25,845 bases of DNA from Suillus spraguei (taxonomy: Eukaryota; Basidiomycota; Agaricomycetes; Boletales; Suillaceae). The notes under the pieces are model-generated. The model was not told where the DNA came from. It ran no database searches and saw only the letters and a program-made list of their open reading frames with translations. Shown in pieces: positions 1-9,149 of this stretch (its first letter is position 1; each line of letters opens with the position of its first letter). Location: contig JABCPU010000807.1 in assembly GCA_016800925.1 (NCBI GenBank), positions 1-25,845 of the forward strand, given 5' to 3'. The translations under genes and the position numbers were made by a program.

Positions 1-2
1 CA

Positions 3-909
3 GAGCGGCCAGAAAACCTAGTAGAAGAAGCCATCACTGATTTACAACAAACGCAAGATGATCTTGCATCTCCCCGAACTCCACCCCATCGAACAGCCAA
101 TCTCACCACCCCCGTAACGACCTCACTTGACTGCCCTGATTGGCTGTATGAACCTTGCACAAGGAACAGTATGAGGCCGCTAAGCTACTAGGTATTCCGG
201 CCACTGAGCTGGTAACACTCGCCCCCAACTTTGCGACCTTCATATACACCCCCAATGTCTATCCCACCATCATTCGGTCCAATGGATCCTGTCTCGCCGG
301 TCTTAGTAAAAGATTTTGGGCATAACGTCTTCGTCCTCTTCCGACGAACTTCTTGCGGCTGCTGAACGAGCAGTTACCCCGGACCTCCCCATGTCAGCAT
401 ACACGTTGTCCCCCGCTCAACAAGCGCAACTTAAGCGGGCTAACACCCTTGCCTTAAAATGTATGAAGAAGAATAAAGGAAAGAAGCGCGCCAGATCCAC
501 TAGCCCTACGCCTATCATTTCTCCGTCTCCCTTATGCAAAGTCCATTCTAACCCTGACGAGAATATGAAATGCCGCATCTGTGGATTGCTAGGACATCAT
601 CAGAAGAATTGTGCGGAATATCAGTGCAAGGTTTGCAGATATTGGTCGCCCACTCACCTATCCATCTATTGTCCTAAACGAGTTGGACCTCCCCCCTTCG
701 AGTTAACATGGAAGGACGAAGGGTTTTATGACGCGCTTCGTACTTGGGAGAACCAGCTTGACGATGAACGTATTCAAGCAAAGAAGAGACAAGACTCTAA
801 ACGGCGCGCTGGTCTTGAGGAAGCTGAGTATATGAGGGGTGGCTCTGTCGCTGACAAAGACTACGACTGGAGTGATGATCCTGTTTACTATGCGAACCAA
901 GATGAATAA
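3..909 (+). pseudogene. Gag-like zinc-knuckle protein of an LTR retrotransposon, frameshifted
   Basis: The last 197 codons (316-909) are open and carry two zinc-knuckle motifs. CRICGLLGHHQKNC (571-612) fits the canonical C-x2-C-x4-H-x4-C. CKVCRYWSPTHLSIYC (625-672) fits a wider C-x2-C-x6-H-x4-C. A lysine/arginine-rich stretch precedes them and an acidic tail follows. Such CCHC knuckles bind RNA in retroelement Gag proteins. Upstream coding continues in other frames: frame 3 from base 3 to about 160, then frame 2 to the TAA at 323-325, then frame 1 to the TAA at 907-909. At least two indels have therefore broken it, and 316 is only a TTG, not a convincing start. The gene runs off the left edge. 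It ends about 22 bp before a polypurine tract and LTR, so it is the last ORF of that element, where pol would normally be expected. A host CCHC protein is possible but less likely. Seen: motifs, frames, neighbours. Inferred: Gag role. Confidence 0.72.
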
Positions 910-928
910 AGTCGGTGACTTTACATAT

Positions 929-941
929 AAAAAGGGGGTAA
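929..941 (+). promoter_or_regulatory. Polypurine tract of an LTR retrotransposon
   Basis: A purine run (AAAAAGGGGGTAA) sits directly before the TGTTACAATT start of the LTR at 942. In LTR retrotransposons this tract primes plus-strand DNA synthesis and lies immediately 5' of the 3' LTR. It therefore fixes the orientation (+) and marks the LTR at 942-1415 as the downstream LTR of an element whose body extends left of the window. Confidence 0.72.
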
Positions 942-1415
942 TGTTACAATTGTACGTGCCCCTATTCATTTTCTACTTCATTTACCTTGTATATTACGTA
1001 ACATGACTCTGACTCATATGCTCAACGCATCTGTACTATAGTTGCCTTCCTTCTTTGGATACGCACTTACATTCTTACGTCCCTCTTGGTCCGTATGCAC
1101 ATATTGATCTATTTAAGCACGATGTACTTGTGGTAGATTCTCTACTTTAATCTTACTGGGTTTTACCTGGAATCTCCTTCGCTTAGGTCTCCAACCTAAG
1201 TCGTCTTGAATCGTCTCTAAGTCTAAGCACTCCTTAGCATTAGTCTCTATTCTCGCGGATACCTCTTAGACTTGTCTTTGAGGCTGAACCCTTGATCATA
1301 CTCGGAACGCGTTCCTTGTACTTTCACCTTGTCCTCTTCTGGACATTGTAAGAACTCCCAGCAGACCGCCTGTGTCTTTTCACTATCGCTGGTGATGCCA
1401 CCCCAGTTCGTAACA
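942..1415 (+). mobile_element. 3' LTR (474 bp) of a Ty3/gypsy-type retrotransposon
   Basis: The segment begins TGTTAC and ends GTAACA, the short inverted TG...CA termini typical of LTRs. A polypurine tract precedes it. A second full copy, about 90% identical by eye, lies on the opposite strand at 24030-24506, which confirms both boundaries. A TATA-like TATTTAAG lies at 1110-1117. The five bases to the right are GGTGT; the matching duplication should flank the 5' LTR, which is outside the window. Confidence 0.85.
1110..1117 (+). promoter_or_regulatory. TATA-like box in the 942-1415 LTR
   Basis: TATTTAAG lies about 170 bp into the LTR and is preserved in the second copy on the minus strand (near 24331-24338). 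Conservation between copies and position within the LTR suit a U3 promoter element. No transcript evidence is available. Confidence 0.4.
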
Positions 1416-1735
1416 GGTGTCCACATTCTACAAGACAACATAAGCACCATAAAAGGCCATGTCAAGCAGAGACCCGGGTCTCAGCACTTGGAACTTGGAA
1501 CTTGGTAAGCTTTATCTGATTTTTGGGGGTCTGGGTGTCTTGTAGGGCAACACAAGCCTCACACTCCGCTTTCCACATTCTACAAGACAACCTAAGTGCC
1601 ATAAAGGCCATTTCAAGAGATCACTTGCTGCTCCCGGAACTTGGGTGTCTTGTAGGGCAACACAAGCCTCGCACTCCAGTTTCCACATTCTACAAGACAA
1701 CCTAAGCACCATAAAAGGCCATGTCAAGACAGCAC
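1416..1735. repeat. Short tandem repeat block with hairpin arms
   Basis: A segment starting CCACATTCTACAAGACAAC recurs at 1421, 1573 and 1683 (spacings 152 and 110 bp) and ends each time near GGCCATGTCAAG or GGCCATTTCAAG. Between copies lies a second repeated module containing GTGTCTTGTAGGGCAAC (from about 1535 and 1647). TGTCTTGTAG and CTACAAGACA are reverse complements separated by about 35 bp, so each unit can fold into a hairpin. Short ORFs here are by-products of the repeats. No gene is seen. Confidence 0.7.
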
Positions 1736-1785
1736 CTGCTGCTCTGGGAACTCAGTAACTGTGATTTATTACCTCCTCTGATTCG

Positions 1786-2311
1786 GATGATATGCAACTC
1801 CCTCAGCTCCGTCATGTCTACAATTATCATACACATGGGCCCACCCGTCTATATTTTATACCACCCTCAGCCCACCCATCTAATATAATATACTGTACAA
1901 CACCCTCAGCCCACCTGTCTAATAAATATTTATATAACACTCTTGGCCCACCCATCTAATACCTGTCTAATTTAATATGTGTCTGGGCCCACCCGTGTAT
2001 GTGATAACAAGTACCCTTCACATACCTGTCTATTTGATACACATCTACCTTGATACACCCATCTACATGATATCCAACTACCTCGGCCCATCCGTCTACT
2101 GGATATTCATGTACATCGGCCCACTCATCTACTCTACATATTCCTTGCATGGGCCCACCCGCTGTCATCAGGAATAATATTCCTCCCAGCCCATCCGTCA
2201 TGAATGAGGATATTTCTACCATGGGCCCATGGTCCGCTGGCCCGTATCATATGGGATATTATGCACGTCCGTTCACTCGTATAATATGGAGATAGTTCAC
2301 TGTAATATGTG
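1786..2311 (-). repeat. CGR element copy A (degenerate CGGGTGGGCC repeat, 526 bp)
   Basis: This copy shares both ends and nearly its whole sequence with copy D (22073-22584): it starts GATGATATGCAACT and ends CACTGTAATATGTG on the plus strand. Read on the minus strand it carries about a dozen degenerate ACGGGTGGGCC motifs at intervals of roughly 30-45 bp, separated by AT-rich spacers such as AATATTAT. Copies B and C share the motif and a conserved end near a TATACGGGTCA block. Its right end abuts a truncated gag fragment. No coding capacity is seen; the family is unidentified. Confidence 0.75.
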
Positions 2312-2588
2312 TCTCAGAGTCATCAATAGGCGCGTATCTCAGCGCCGCCTTAATAAGGTGCTCGCCGGTCAAGTTGGCATGAGCGCCTAAGAGTTCTATG
2401 TCCTCGAAAAATGGCAAAAGGCGTGCTGGGGTGCCGTCATATTTAGGTGCGGCATCTGTGCCCCTTAGCAGCATGTGGCATGGAGTTGTCATGATTGGCG
2501 GTCGGGATTTAGCTTGCGGTTGCGGTAGGACTAACGATTGTGGTGTAAGCATCAGTGGAATAGTAGCGTGAGCATGGATAATTGTCAT
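2312..2588 (-). pseudogene. Ty3/gypsy Gag fragment, truncated at both ends
   Basis: On the minus strand this encodes KYDGTPARLLPFFEDIELLG followed by a segment ending AALRYAPIDDSE. I recognise this as the N-terminal part of the structural Gag domain of fungal Ty3/gypsy elements, which forms the virus-like particle. The ATG at 2586-2588 is not the natural start: it falls inside the terminus of an abutting LTR-like sequence (TGTCATATACC from 2583). The 3' end runs into CGR copy A, which supplies the last residues and stop. No zinc knuckle remains. It points the same way as the pol pseudogene at 22904-25845, but nothing shows that they came from one element. Gag identity is moderately sure; loss of function is sure. 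Confidence 0.62.
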
Positions 2589-2624
2589 ATACCGTACATT
2601 CAGGTCTAGATCAAATCCAATTCA

Positions 2625-2815
2625 TGGACATCCAGACACCCAATCTAAACATATCTGATCCACCCATCCAATCCAGTTCACATATCCTCTCCACCCATCC
2701 TCTCCAATCCATATCCATCCGTGTCCATATCCAATCCATGTCCATATCCAATCTGTGTCCATATCCGATCCATGTCCATATCCGATCCGAGTTCATATCC
2801 GAACTATTCCCATGC
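2625..2815 (+). repeat. Degenerate TCCATATCC-type simple repeat
   Basis: About 190 bp consist of imperfect repeats of hexamer-like words such as TCCATATCC, ATCCATG and ATCCGAT. They lie in the 5' part of the LTR-like copy. A similar but shorter tract (GATCCGATC, ATCCGTCC) lies in the solo LTR at about 9705-9775, so the tract belongs to the LTR family and has expanded here. Confidence 0.7.
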
Positions 2816-3038
2816 ACCTGCGCATTACCCCTTTTAGAATATACCTGTGTCTCTGGCTTTTGGGTATCTCTGTGCTTCCGGCTCTCGGTGATCTCTGCCT
2901 CCGTCTTGATAAGTATTTCGTACAAGCTTCATCTCCGAGTTCATAGCCTTATGTCCCACTGTACTTACTGATGTGTTTCCATATGCTTCATACATAGCCT
3001 CGGACTATCCGTACTTACCCTCTGGCATGCTCCTACAG

Positions 3039-3046
3039 TATATAAA
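3039..3046 (+). promoter_or_regulatory. TATA box in LTR-like copy
   Basis: TATATAAA followed closely by CTTGTAG. The same arrangement occurs in the solo LTR at 10026-10033, which suggests a conserved U3 core promoter of this LTR family. Confidence 0.45.
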
Positions 3047-3443
3047 CTTGTAGTACAACTCCTGCAGACCTTAGTCTGATTCATTGTTCCTACTTCTGTA
3101 TATTCCTTTGATTACTCTGTATCCTGTTATCATGTCTATATAACCCCGTTTCCGTTCTTGCACTTGAGCTCCGGCCCTTGTCAGCTTCCGACTCAGGCCT
3201 ATGGGATCACTCCCTAGGCCGGAGCTTTGATCCTATGTCCTATAATCTTTTCGGACTTTGTCCATCTCCGTCTATCATCTGTTTCACCTCCGACTCTACC
3301 TTTGGTAGTCTTATACTGTCTGTTTCTATTCTGGACCTTGTCCGGAGTAGTCTATACTATCTCTACACCATATCCGGACCTACTCATCTCTAGTAGCCAA
3401 CACTTCCTCTAAGATTCACAGAGCTATGCTCATCTGATCATCT

Positions 3444-3548
3444 GCTCCTCCGCTCCTCCGCTCCTCCGCTCCTCCGCTCCTCCGCTCCTCCGCTCCTCCG
3501 CTCCTCCGCTCCTCCGCTCCTCCGCTCCTCCGCTCCTCCGCTCCTCCG
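3444..3548 (+). repeat. Microsatellite (GCTCCTCC)n, about 13 copies
   Basis: An 8-bp unit GCTCCTCC is repeated about 13 times without a visible interruption. The minus strand is open through it and would give an artificial Arg/Ser/Gly/Glu-rich peptide, which I do not call a gene. The related LTR at 17220-17280 shows only a short irregular version (CTCCACTCC), so the array expanded in this copy. Confidence 0.95.
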
Positions 3549-3589
3549 AGCTCCGGACCTTCGGACCCCTAATCCAGCAAGAAAGAAAA

Positions 3590-3790
3590 TAAACAGGGTA
3601 CTTGCCATAGGTTTAGTAACAGCGGAAGCGAGGTAACTACGCACCAATGGATTCTAGATGGAATAGGACAGGTCATGAGGGCATCGGCATGAGGATCCGG
3701 TAAGGGTTGACAGAAGAAGGACGGTTCCGCCTTAGTGGAGCGAAAAGGCTATTTCATCACTATAAGGAAAGCACATAGCTGGTGGAATGA
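3590..3790. mobile_element. Fragment related to the 892 bp LTR-like element at 10539-11430
   Basis: Blocks such as GCACCAATGGAT, TTAGTAACAGCGG and GGAGCGAAAA occur here and in the same order at about 11185-11315. Both ends of the parent element are missing. The fragment is joined directly to the truncated LTR on its left, which makes a chimeric junction at about 3575-3590. Confidence 0.5.
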
Positions 3791-4434
3791 ATTATGCAGT
3801 GTCGGCCTCAGTTAGATAAGTCGAGACAGACAATTAAATAAATGTCTGATTTGCACATCTGGTCCTGCAACATCACATCCACTCCCAAACACTTGGACTT
3901 TGTGAAAAGTCACAGGTTGAGTTGCCCTTCAATTAATTTCGTCCATGGCATGTTTGAGTCTGCATAATGTCTTGTAGTTACTACTGTTGAAGTCAAATGC
4001 ACCAGAGGGAGAAGTGAAGTGAATGGCTGAAGAATCTGAGAAGCAAGGCATGAGGGGGAGAAGCTGAGGAACATGGTTCAAGCGCAAGGCATAATAGGCC
4101 AGTGGGATGCAGCATGCTGACGTCGGCAGAGCCTCTGCAATATATGTCAATGGACGCAAGTGGAAATGACTTATCAGGCAGTGGCTTTCTTCCTTCCATT
4201 GTGTGCCACAGGCCTATGAATCTGAGTCAAACTTCTACAAGCTTCGGTAAGCCATTACAAATATGCGTGTGTAGCTGTTTACCGATTCTGTTTATATAGC
4301 AATTCTTCTACAAGGATTTAACAAGTATAGTTTCCTTAGTGCAAGTGTATGTGAAGTGACCCCACTGTTGACCACCATCCACGCCAAGTATTCCCTCAAT
4401 CTGATTTCTTCCAAGGTCATCTCATCCACCCATT
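3791..4434. other. Intergenic region with no supported gene
   Basis: This lies downstream (3' side) of the GH79 pseudogene. It may contain decayed remains of that gene's last exon next to the stop at 4435, because family members normally continue some tens of residues past this point. Short minus-strand ORFs (3929-4159, 3993-4199) show no motif I recognise. No repeats of the families seen elsewhere in the window are evident. Confidence 0.5.
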
Positions 4435-4902
4435 TCATGTGAAGTTGTATGTTTGAGTGTCGGAGTCAGCCAGGAGGTACCTGAGTGGGTGTTAGTAAAC
4501 AATGAATTCATGACAATACAGGGATCACTCACTTGACTTCCACTTGAGTGGGCACTGTCCCCCCAATTGAAATATTTGCAGTGTAATTGCTATTGCCAGA
4601 CAGATCCGAGATGAAGTTAGTCAATGTGACATGGACCGGCTGGCCATTTTCGTAAATCACATAACCCAGAGTGTAGTCACAGATCCAGGACCTGGGCGAC
4701 ATTAGAGGAACCCAGTGCTTCTGCAACTACTAGAGCCAAATAATAGATGGGACCTGCGATGGGAGCTTCATTAATATCCATTAGAGAAATGATGCAAGCC
4801 AGCCATACCAATGGTCCACTGATGGAATGTCGACTGGTTTGTTACAGGTGCTAAGGGATAAAGTTGAAAAATCTCCATCTGAGTAGGATGATTAACATGA
4901 AC

Positions 4903-4912
4903 GTGTAAAGGG
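4903..4912 (-). other. 10-nt microexon in the GH79 pseudogene
   Basis: Ten bases between introns 4913-4967 and 4851-4902 give the junction peptide SIYYNPFTPPVTNQSTFHQW. The NPFTPP segment fits the GH79 pattern as I know it and keeps the frame on both sides. Without this exon the NPFT segment is lost. Inferred from splice signals and phase. Confidence 0.6.
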
Positions 4913-6162
4913 CTGTAGGAGACAATGGTCAAAAGCTGAATGACAACAAGACTGGAGTTGAACATACATTGTAATATATGCTCTGGCCACTGACATGGAA
5001 AAGAACAGTTGAGAAATTGCTGTATGCTAGCTGGAGAGCATAGTCAATTCCCCACAGGGCAGCCCCAAAGCTGTCGCTTAACCCGGGAAAACCTTTACAA
5101 GATGCCATATTAGTTTCTGTCATGATGAATGGCTTTCCAATGGATTGCGCATAGGCGGGGGCGCCAGGGAACTCATTAATGATGTTCTTTCCAGCTTGTT
5201 GTGTCAAGAAAGATGGGAACATGTCCTGGCCAGAGCGTGGGGTTCCTATGCTGAACAGAGCATGACAGTTATCAGTGGGGTACCTTCAGGGTTGTGAGCC
5301 AGAAGACGATGATGATAGACAATCTATTGTTCACCTTTCAACACTCAGTGCAGCAAGGTTTTGGTTAAAATCTGTGGCGAACCCAGTTTCCCAGATATCT
5401 GTTGGGCTCCACACACCAGCCAGGTTGGGGCCAATGAGTAGATTTTTGTTGGGTATATGAGAGTCTGCGGTTATTGCGTCAATAAGAGATTCGAATTCAT
5501 CCTTGTAATCCTGAGGGTCATAAGACTGCAGCAAGGTCAACAATGGGATGCATAGTGAAGCCAGAGAACCTTACATCCGGCTGGTGACCATGTCTTGAGT
5601 AGAGATCAGGCTCATTGCCGGCCTAAAGCAAAAACAATCAGAGACCATCGGATTATATGTCGTGTTTCCAGACCTGTAGACCAATTAGGTAATCTCTGAG
5701 CATCACTTCTCCGACTTCAGCGATCTGCAAACGCCAATGCTGAGTGTCGTTGAACGGTATACCTGCACAAGGAGGTTAGTGACAACAAGAGCATTATCAT
5801 ATATCGCATACCCATGTACCAGTAGACTTTGGTAAGTGCAGATATCTCAGCCATCATTTTGATGATCTCGCTCGTGAAGACAAGGGGCGGTGTTCCCGTC
5901 TTGGAAATGTTCAGTTCTCAAGATAATCAAGTAAAAAAAGCATTTACAGGGTTAGATGAACTCCCATAGTCCTTCTCAAGAGCAGCACATCTGGGGTACT
6001 AGCCACTAGGGTAGCAGTTTCTTGAGTGTTACCACCAACACAAACCTTCACACTACCCCCGCATTGTCGTAGGTTGGCCACAAGGTTGAGAAATGGCACT
6101 TGAAGGAAAGAACTGCCAATCGGGGTAAAAATATAGTCCTAATTAGTAACCAAATTCATTAC

Positions 6163-6175
6163 CTGTTCAACCCGA
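6163..6175 (-). other. 13-nt microexon in the GH79 pseudogene
   Basis: These 13 bases lie between two GT-AG introns of 49 bp (6176-6224) and 50 bp (6113-6162). Splicing them in joins exon 1 (ending TTQV plus one base) to exon 3 and reads QVFGLNSSFLQVPF, which restores phase and continues a recognisable GH79 sequence. Skipping the exon would break the frame. Inferred from sequence only. Confidence 0.68.
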
Positions 6176-6525
6176 CTACAAGACATGTTCAGTGGATATA
6201 AATGCAAGTGAAGGAAGTACTCACAGACTTGTGTTGTGACACTAAACTCTATACTGAAGCCAAAGAATGAACCTTCTTGTTGAATTGAAAGTCCCGAGGC
6301 ATCTCCTCCAGTCTGCAGCTCTACATTGAAGTGAGTGGGTGGGGGAGGATTAGGCGGTGCCAGTGGAGTTAATACTGTTTGATCGTATGAAGCAGCACCC
6401 ATGTATGAGGCAGAGGCAGCTGTCATGGTCCCAAATGGTGACTGGACATGAGGACCATAGGCAGTCACAGCTGCCCGAGCAAGGCCAAAGGAAAAGAATA
6501 ACAAATGGACGAGGAGAAGATGCAT

Positions 6526-7537
6526 TTCAACGAAATATCTGTAGCCATCAAATGCATCAGCTACCTGTATATCATTTAATAAGTGTGAAGGAGTACCAGT
6601 TCCTCTAGATGGTGATTCCACTCCATTGAAAGGAGCTGTAAGTTAAAACCAAGATGCACCCGAAAATTGTCACTACAATGTATACCATTTTTGAAGCATT
6701 TACATAAAAGCGAGGAGAAGTGGCAATATTCAATTACTCTAATATTCAGTGTAAAAACGACTGATCTCTACATGTAGTTCGAAGTCATAAGCATTGGAGG
6801 GAACAGTGGGACTCCTAGAGTAATGTGCACTCCGAGTTGAGTGTTAAACATTAATTCATTTCAGTGGTTTTGCAGATTGAGTCGGCCAGTTATCTGGTTG
6901 ATTAGCTAATATGAATTCTAATATTAGCTCATTGGAGATTTACAACTTTGTACTCCCGAATCCTGATCAATCGCTACAGAATCTTACCCATGGTTAACAT
7001 ACCACAGCAGCTTGGTTCAAACGCCATGCGGTAACTTCTATCTGTAGCTAACTGGTCACGCATTTCTTGATAGCTGTGAGCGCTCGATTTCCGAGATGAA
7101 CTTTGAACTCATGACTCATGTTATGGACGCAAACAGAGGCTCGTCGCCAATGAGCTGCCATCAAAATTTTTCAAAGTTAGTGCTAGTGGTACTATGAATA
7201 TTTATATCTGAGTACCAGGATCGATTCCACACCATCTAGCACCTTGTTTCTGCTATGTCCGGGCACTTTCTATGCCACTTACATCACTATCCAGGTTATC
7301 ATCCTGGCATTTGGGTACAGATTCCTTGGCACAGTGCTCTATCACCATTACCTCTATCCATCCAATTGAGTCATCAACTTATGGGAGCAACACCTCAAAG
7401 TGGTTACATTCATAGCCTCATTGATAGCCACTGCGCTTGCAGTGTCTACCACTATGTCTGTATACCCTTTTAATTCTATAGCATACCACTCACATAGTCT
7501 CCTAGTCTTTTCACGATTACAATTAAGGAGGTATTGA
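6526..7537. other. Intergenic region upstream of GH79, no supported gene
   Basis: About 1 kb separates the GH79 start from CGR copy B. The proximal part would hold the GH79 promoter; I could not identify a convincing TATA box. The plus ORF 7255-7473 (72 codons, rich in His, Ser and Pro) shows no known motif and I do not call it. No satellite A or B units occur here, so this is one of the few apparently single-copy stretches of the window. Confidence 0.5.
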
Positions 7538-7916
7538 GAGCCCCTTCAGTGACAAACTCCATACTATACGGGTCACCTGACACACATAATATCCTGTCCA
7601 AGACGGGCCAGCGGACCATGGGCTGAGGTTATGTATATCCTCGATGTTGACAGATGGGCTGGGGAGAATATTATTTTTGATGGAGATGGGTGGGCCAGGA
7701 GACTTTTATGTTTGGGAGAGACGGGTGGGCCGAGGGAAACATGATTTCTGATGTTGACGGATGGGCCAGGGGGATATCATCACCGACAGAGATGGGTGGG
7801 CCCATCTGGGTAGTATGTAGAGTATGATATTATAGACAGCTGGGCTGAAGAGAGATGCAAGGCAAATATTATTGCATAGACAGGTGGGCTGAGGTATGAG
7901 AATATTACATATACAG
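7538..7916 (+). repeat. CGR element copy B, left part
   Basis: It starts GAGCCCCTTCAGTGAC, as copy C does at 12248, and then follows copy C closely: the TATACGGGTCA block, GACGGGCCAGCGGACCATGG, and ACGGGTGGGCC-type motifs every 30-45 bp, several mutated to GATGGGTGGGCC or GACAGATGGGCTGG. It is interrupted at 7916 by an LTR-like insertion and resumes at 8846. Confidence 0.75.
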
Positions 7917-8845
7917 TGTAATGAACATATTGGCGCTGGGCTTAAAACCCCATATTTTGACACTCATCTCACATCTACAGGAGTTACCACTTGTCCATGG
8001 CCATCTTACCCCTTTAGCAGTACCGGTGGCATCCCACACTTGCTGCACACCGTACTGACTGCCGCACCTCGTTCCACGTACCGATGTCCTTCCATGTCCT
8101 TGCCATGTCCACATAGCTCCATTTGGTGCATCATTTGTTTTCTGTTCATTATCACTGATTCCATGGCAAGCCTTATTACATGTTGCCTTGTGCCGCAGCG
8201 CCTCACGCTATGTTTACTTATGGCGGTTACTACACTCCAGCGCTACTGATCTCACCTAGATTATTCCGAGTACATATGATTTAGGATATAAGCACCACGT
8301 ACCCTGCACAATACAGTACCTGATTTTACACCATTGCACGTACTATAGGTCAGGATTATTGTCTAGCTCTGGATCTACCAAGTAGTGGACATAGTCTTTA
8401 AAGTTTCCTTATCACTCGTTAATCTATCACGCTTGTTCTCCGTTACCGCTGGCATACTGCTGGACTTTTGACTGTTATTTTGACTGAACTTCTCACGCAC
8501 TGCTACTTTACTGCTGAAAGTACCATGGCTGTCTTTACTGTCTCTTCGCACCGCTCACAGCTTTACCAATACCGCTGATATTATTGCTCGACGCAACTGT
8601 TACTGACAATATCTCGACCAAAGTAGCACCGCTACACATGATGCTAGTTCCAGCAGCATCACCGCTGACCTCGACGCTTCTTTTGCACATAAGTTTGACT
8701 CGAACTTGACCATACTAATAGGCATCCCCCTTTAGGGTCGAACACTCTTGTTCTCACAAGTGAAGCAGACTAGACGGAGCGCAAGACTCACATACTAGTT
8801 TAGGCAGTGGTTTATCTACAGCACAAGCTAGGTTGTATCTTTACA
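7917..8845. mobile_element. Solo-LTR-like insertion (929 bp) inside CGR copy B
   Basis: The insertion has TGTAA...TTACA termini and interrupts the CGR repeat exactly between two ATATTACATATAC units. Its right 150 bp are the reverse complement of the start of the element at 10539-11430 (shared CTAGACGGAGC, CAAGACTCACATACTAGTTT), so the two are opposite-orientation members of one family. Flanks are ACAG on the left and ACGGG on the right, compatible with a decayed ACGGG duplication but not proof. The middle differs strongly between the copies. No coding region is seen. Confidence 0.6.
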
Positions 8846-9145
8846 ACGGGTGGGCCGAGGTAAGGGAATATTACATATACGGGTGGGCTGACATGGGGTG
8901 TATTACATGGATGGGTGGGCCGAGGGTGCAGTAAAATATTGATTGCATAGATGGGTGGGCCAAGGTAAGAGAATATTACATATACAGGTGGGCCTAGATA
9001 TGTATCATAAAGATGTACAGCTGATGTAGCCACCAGAGAATCAAACACATAGGATACATGCACCCTATGAGTGCATATACCTACCATGGACCACCAAAAT
9101 ATAAACCCCGAAGCATGAAAACCTGAATGCACCATGTCTGACATT
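8846..9145 (+). repeat. CGR element copy B, right part and unique tail
   Basis: It resumes with ACGGGTGGGCCGAGG units, then passes into a non-repetitive tail (GTACAGCTGATGTAGCCACC, AATCAAACACATAGG, CACCCTATGAGTGCATAT) that is nearly identical to 12840-12990 of copy C. The minus-strand ORF across it is not supported by any domain. Confidence 0.75.
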
Positions 9146-9149
9146 CACC

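Larger units (their letters stand above)
2583..3575 (+). mobile_element. LTR copy related to the solo LTR at 9680-10446, 3' end lost
   Basis: It begins TGTCATATACC like the solo LTR at 9680 and shares a degenerate (A)TCCATATCC-rich 5' part, TATATAAAC...CTTGTAG and a CT-rich 3' part. The stretch from about 3210 also matches the truncated LTR at 16990-17716, including the CTACCTTTGGTAGTCTT block. The expected ending with an ACA terminus is missing; after about 3575 unrelated sequence begins. Short ORFs on both strands follow low-complexity sequence and are not genes. Confidence 0.62.
4435..6525 (-). pseudogene. Glycoside hydrolase family 79 (beta-glucuronidase-like), secreted, decayed
   Basis: The product resembles fungal GH79 enzymes, which remove glucuronic acid residues outside the cell. 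The start at 6525 opens a signal peptide, MHLLLVHLLFFSFGLARA. Inferred exons: 6225-6525, 6163-6175, 5948-6112, 5812-5899, 5674-5762, 5575-5622, 5335-5525, 4968-5283, 4903-4912, 4809-4850, 4533-4753, 4435-4480. All introns are 48-55 bp with GT-AG ends; together the exons give about 509 codons, near full family length. The acid/base glutamate is in AGNEPDLY (5611-5613) and the nucleophile in MTETN (5115-5117), both intact; YVIYENGQPVHV marks the C-terminal beta domain. Damage: a frame change near 5978-5992, another near 4678-4686 with no splice sites to explain it, and TGA at 4435-4437 where an NFTW-type tryptophan is expected. The first could instead be an 80-90 bp intron. Family assignment is firm; pseudogene status is likely. 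Confidence 0.82.

Noticed and set aside
3438..3647. Minus-strand ORF with Arg/Ser/Gly/Glu repeats
   Set aside because: Translation of the 8-bp microsatellite; not a gene.
3929..4199. Minus-strand ORFs of 68-76 codons downstream of GH79
   Set aside because: No recognised motif, overlapping frames of similar length, and no splice context. They could be decayed gene remains but cannot be supported.
7255..7473. Plus-strand 72-codon ORF before CGR copy B
   Set aside because: No domain, signal peptide or conserved pattern; the length is within chance expectation.
7912..8850. Target-site duplication for the 929 bp insertion
   Set aside because: The flanks ACAG and ACGGG are only similar; I record it as compatible, not demonstrated.
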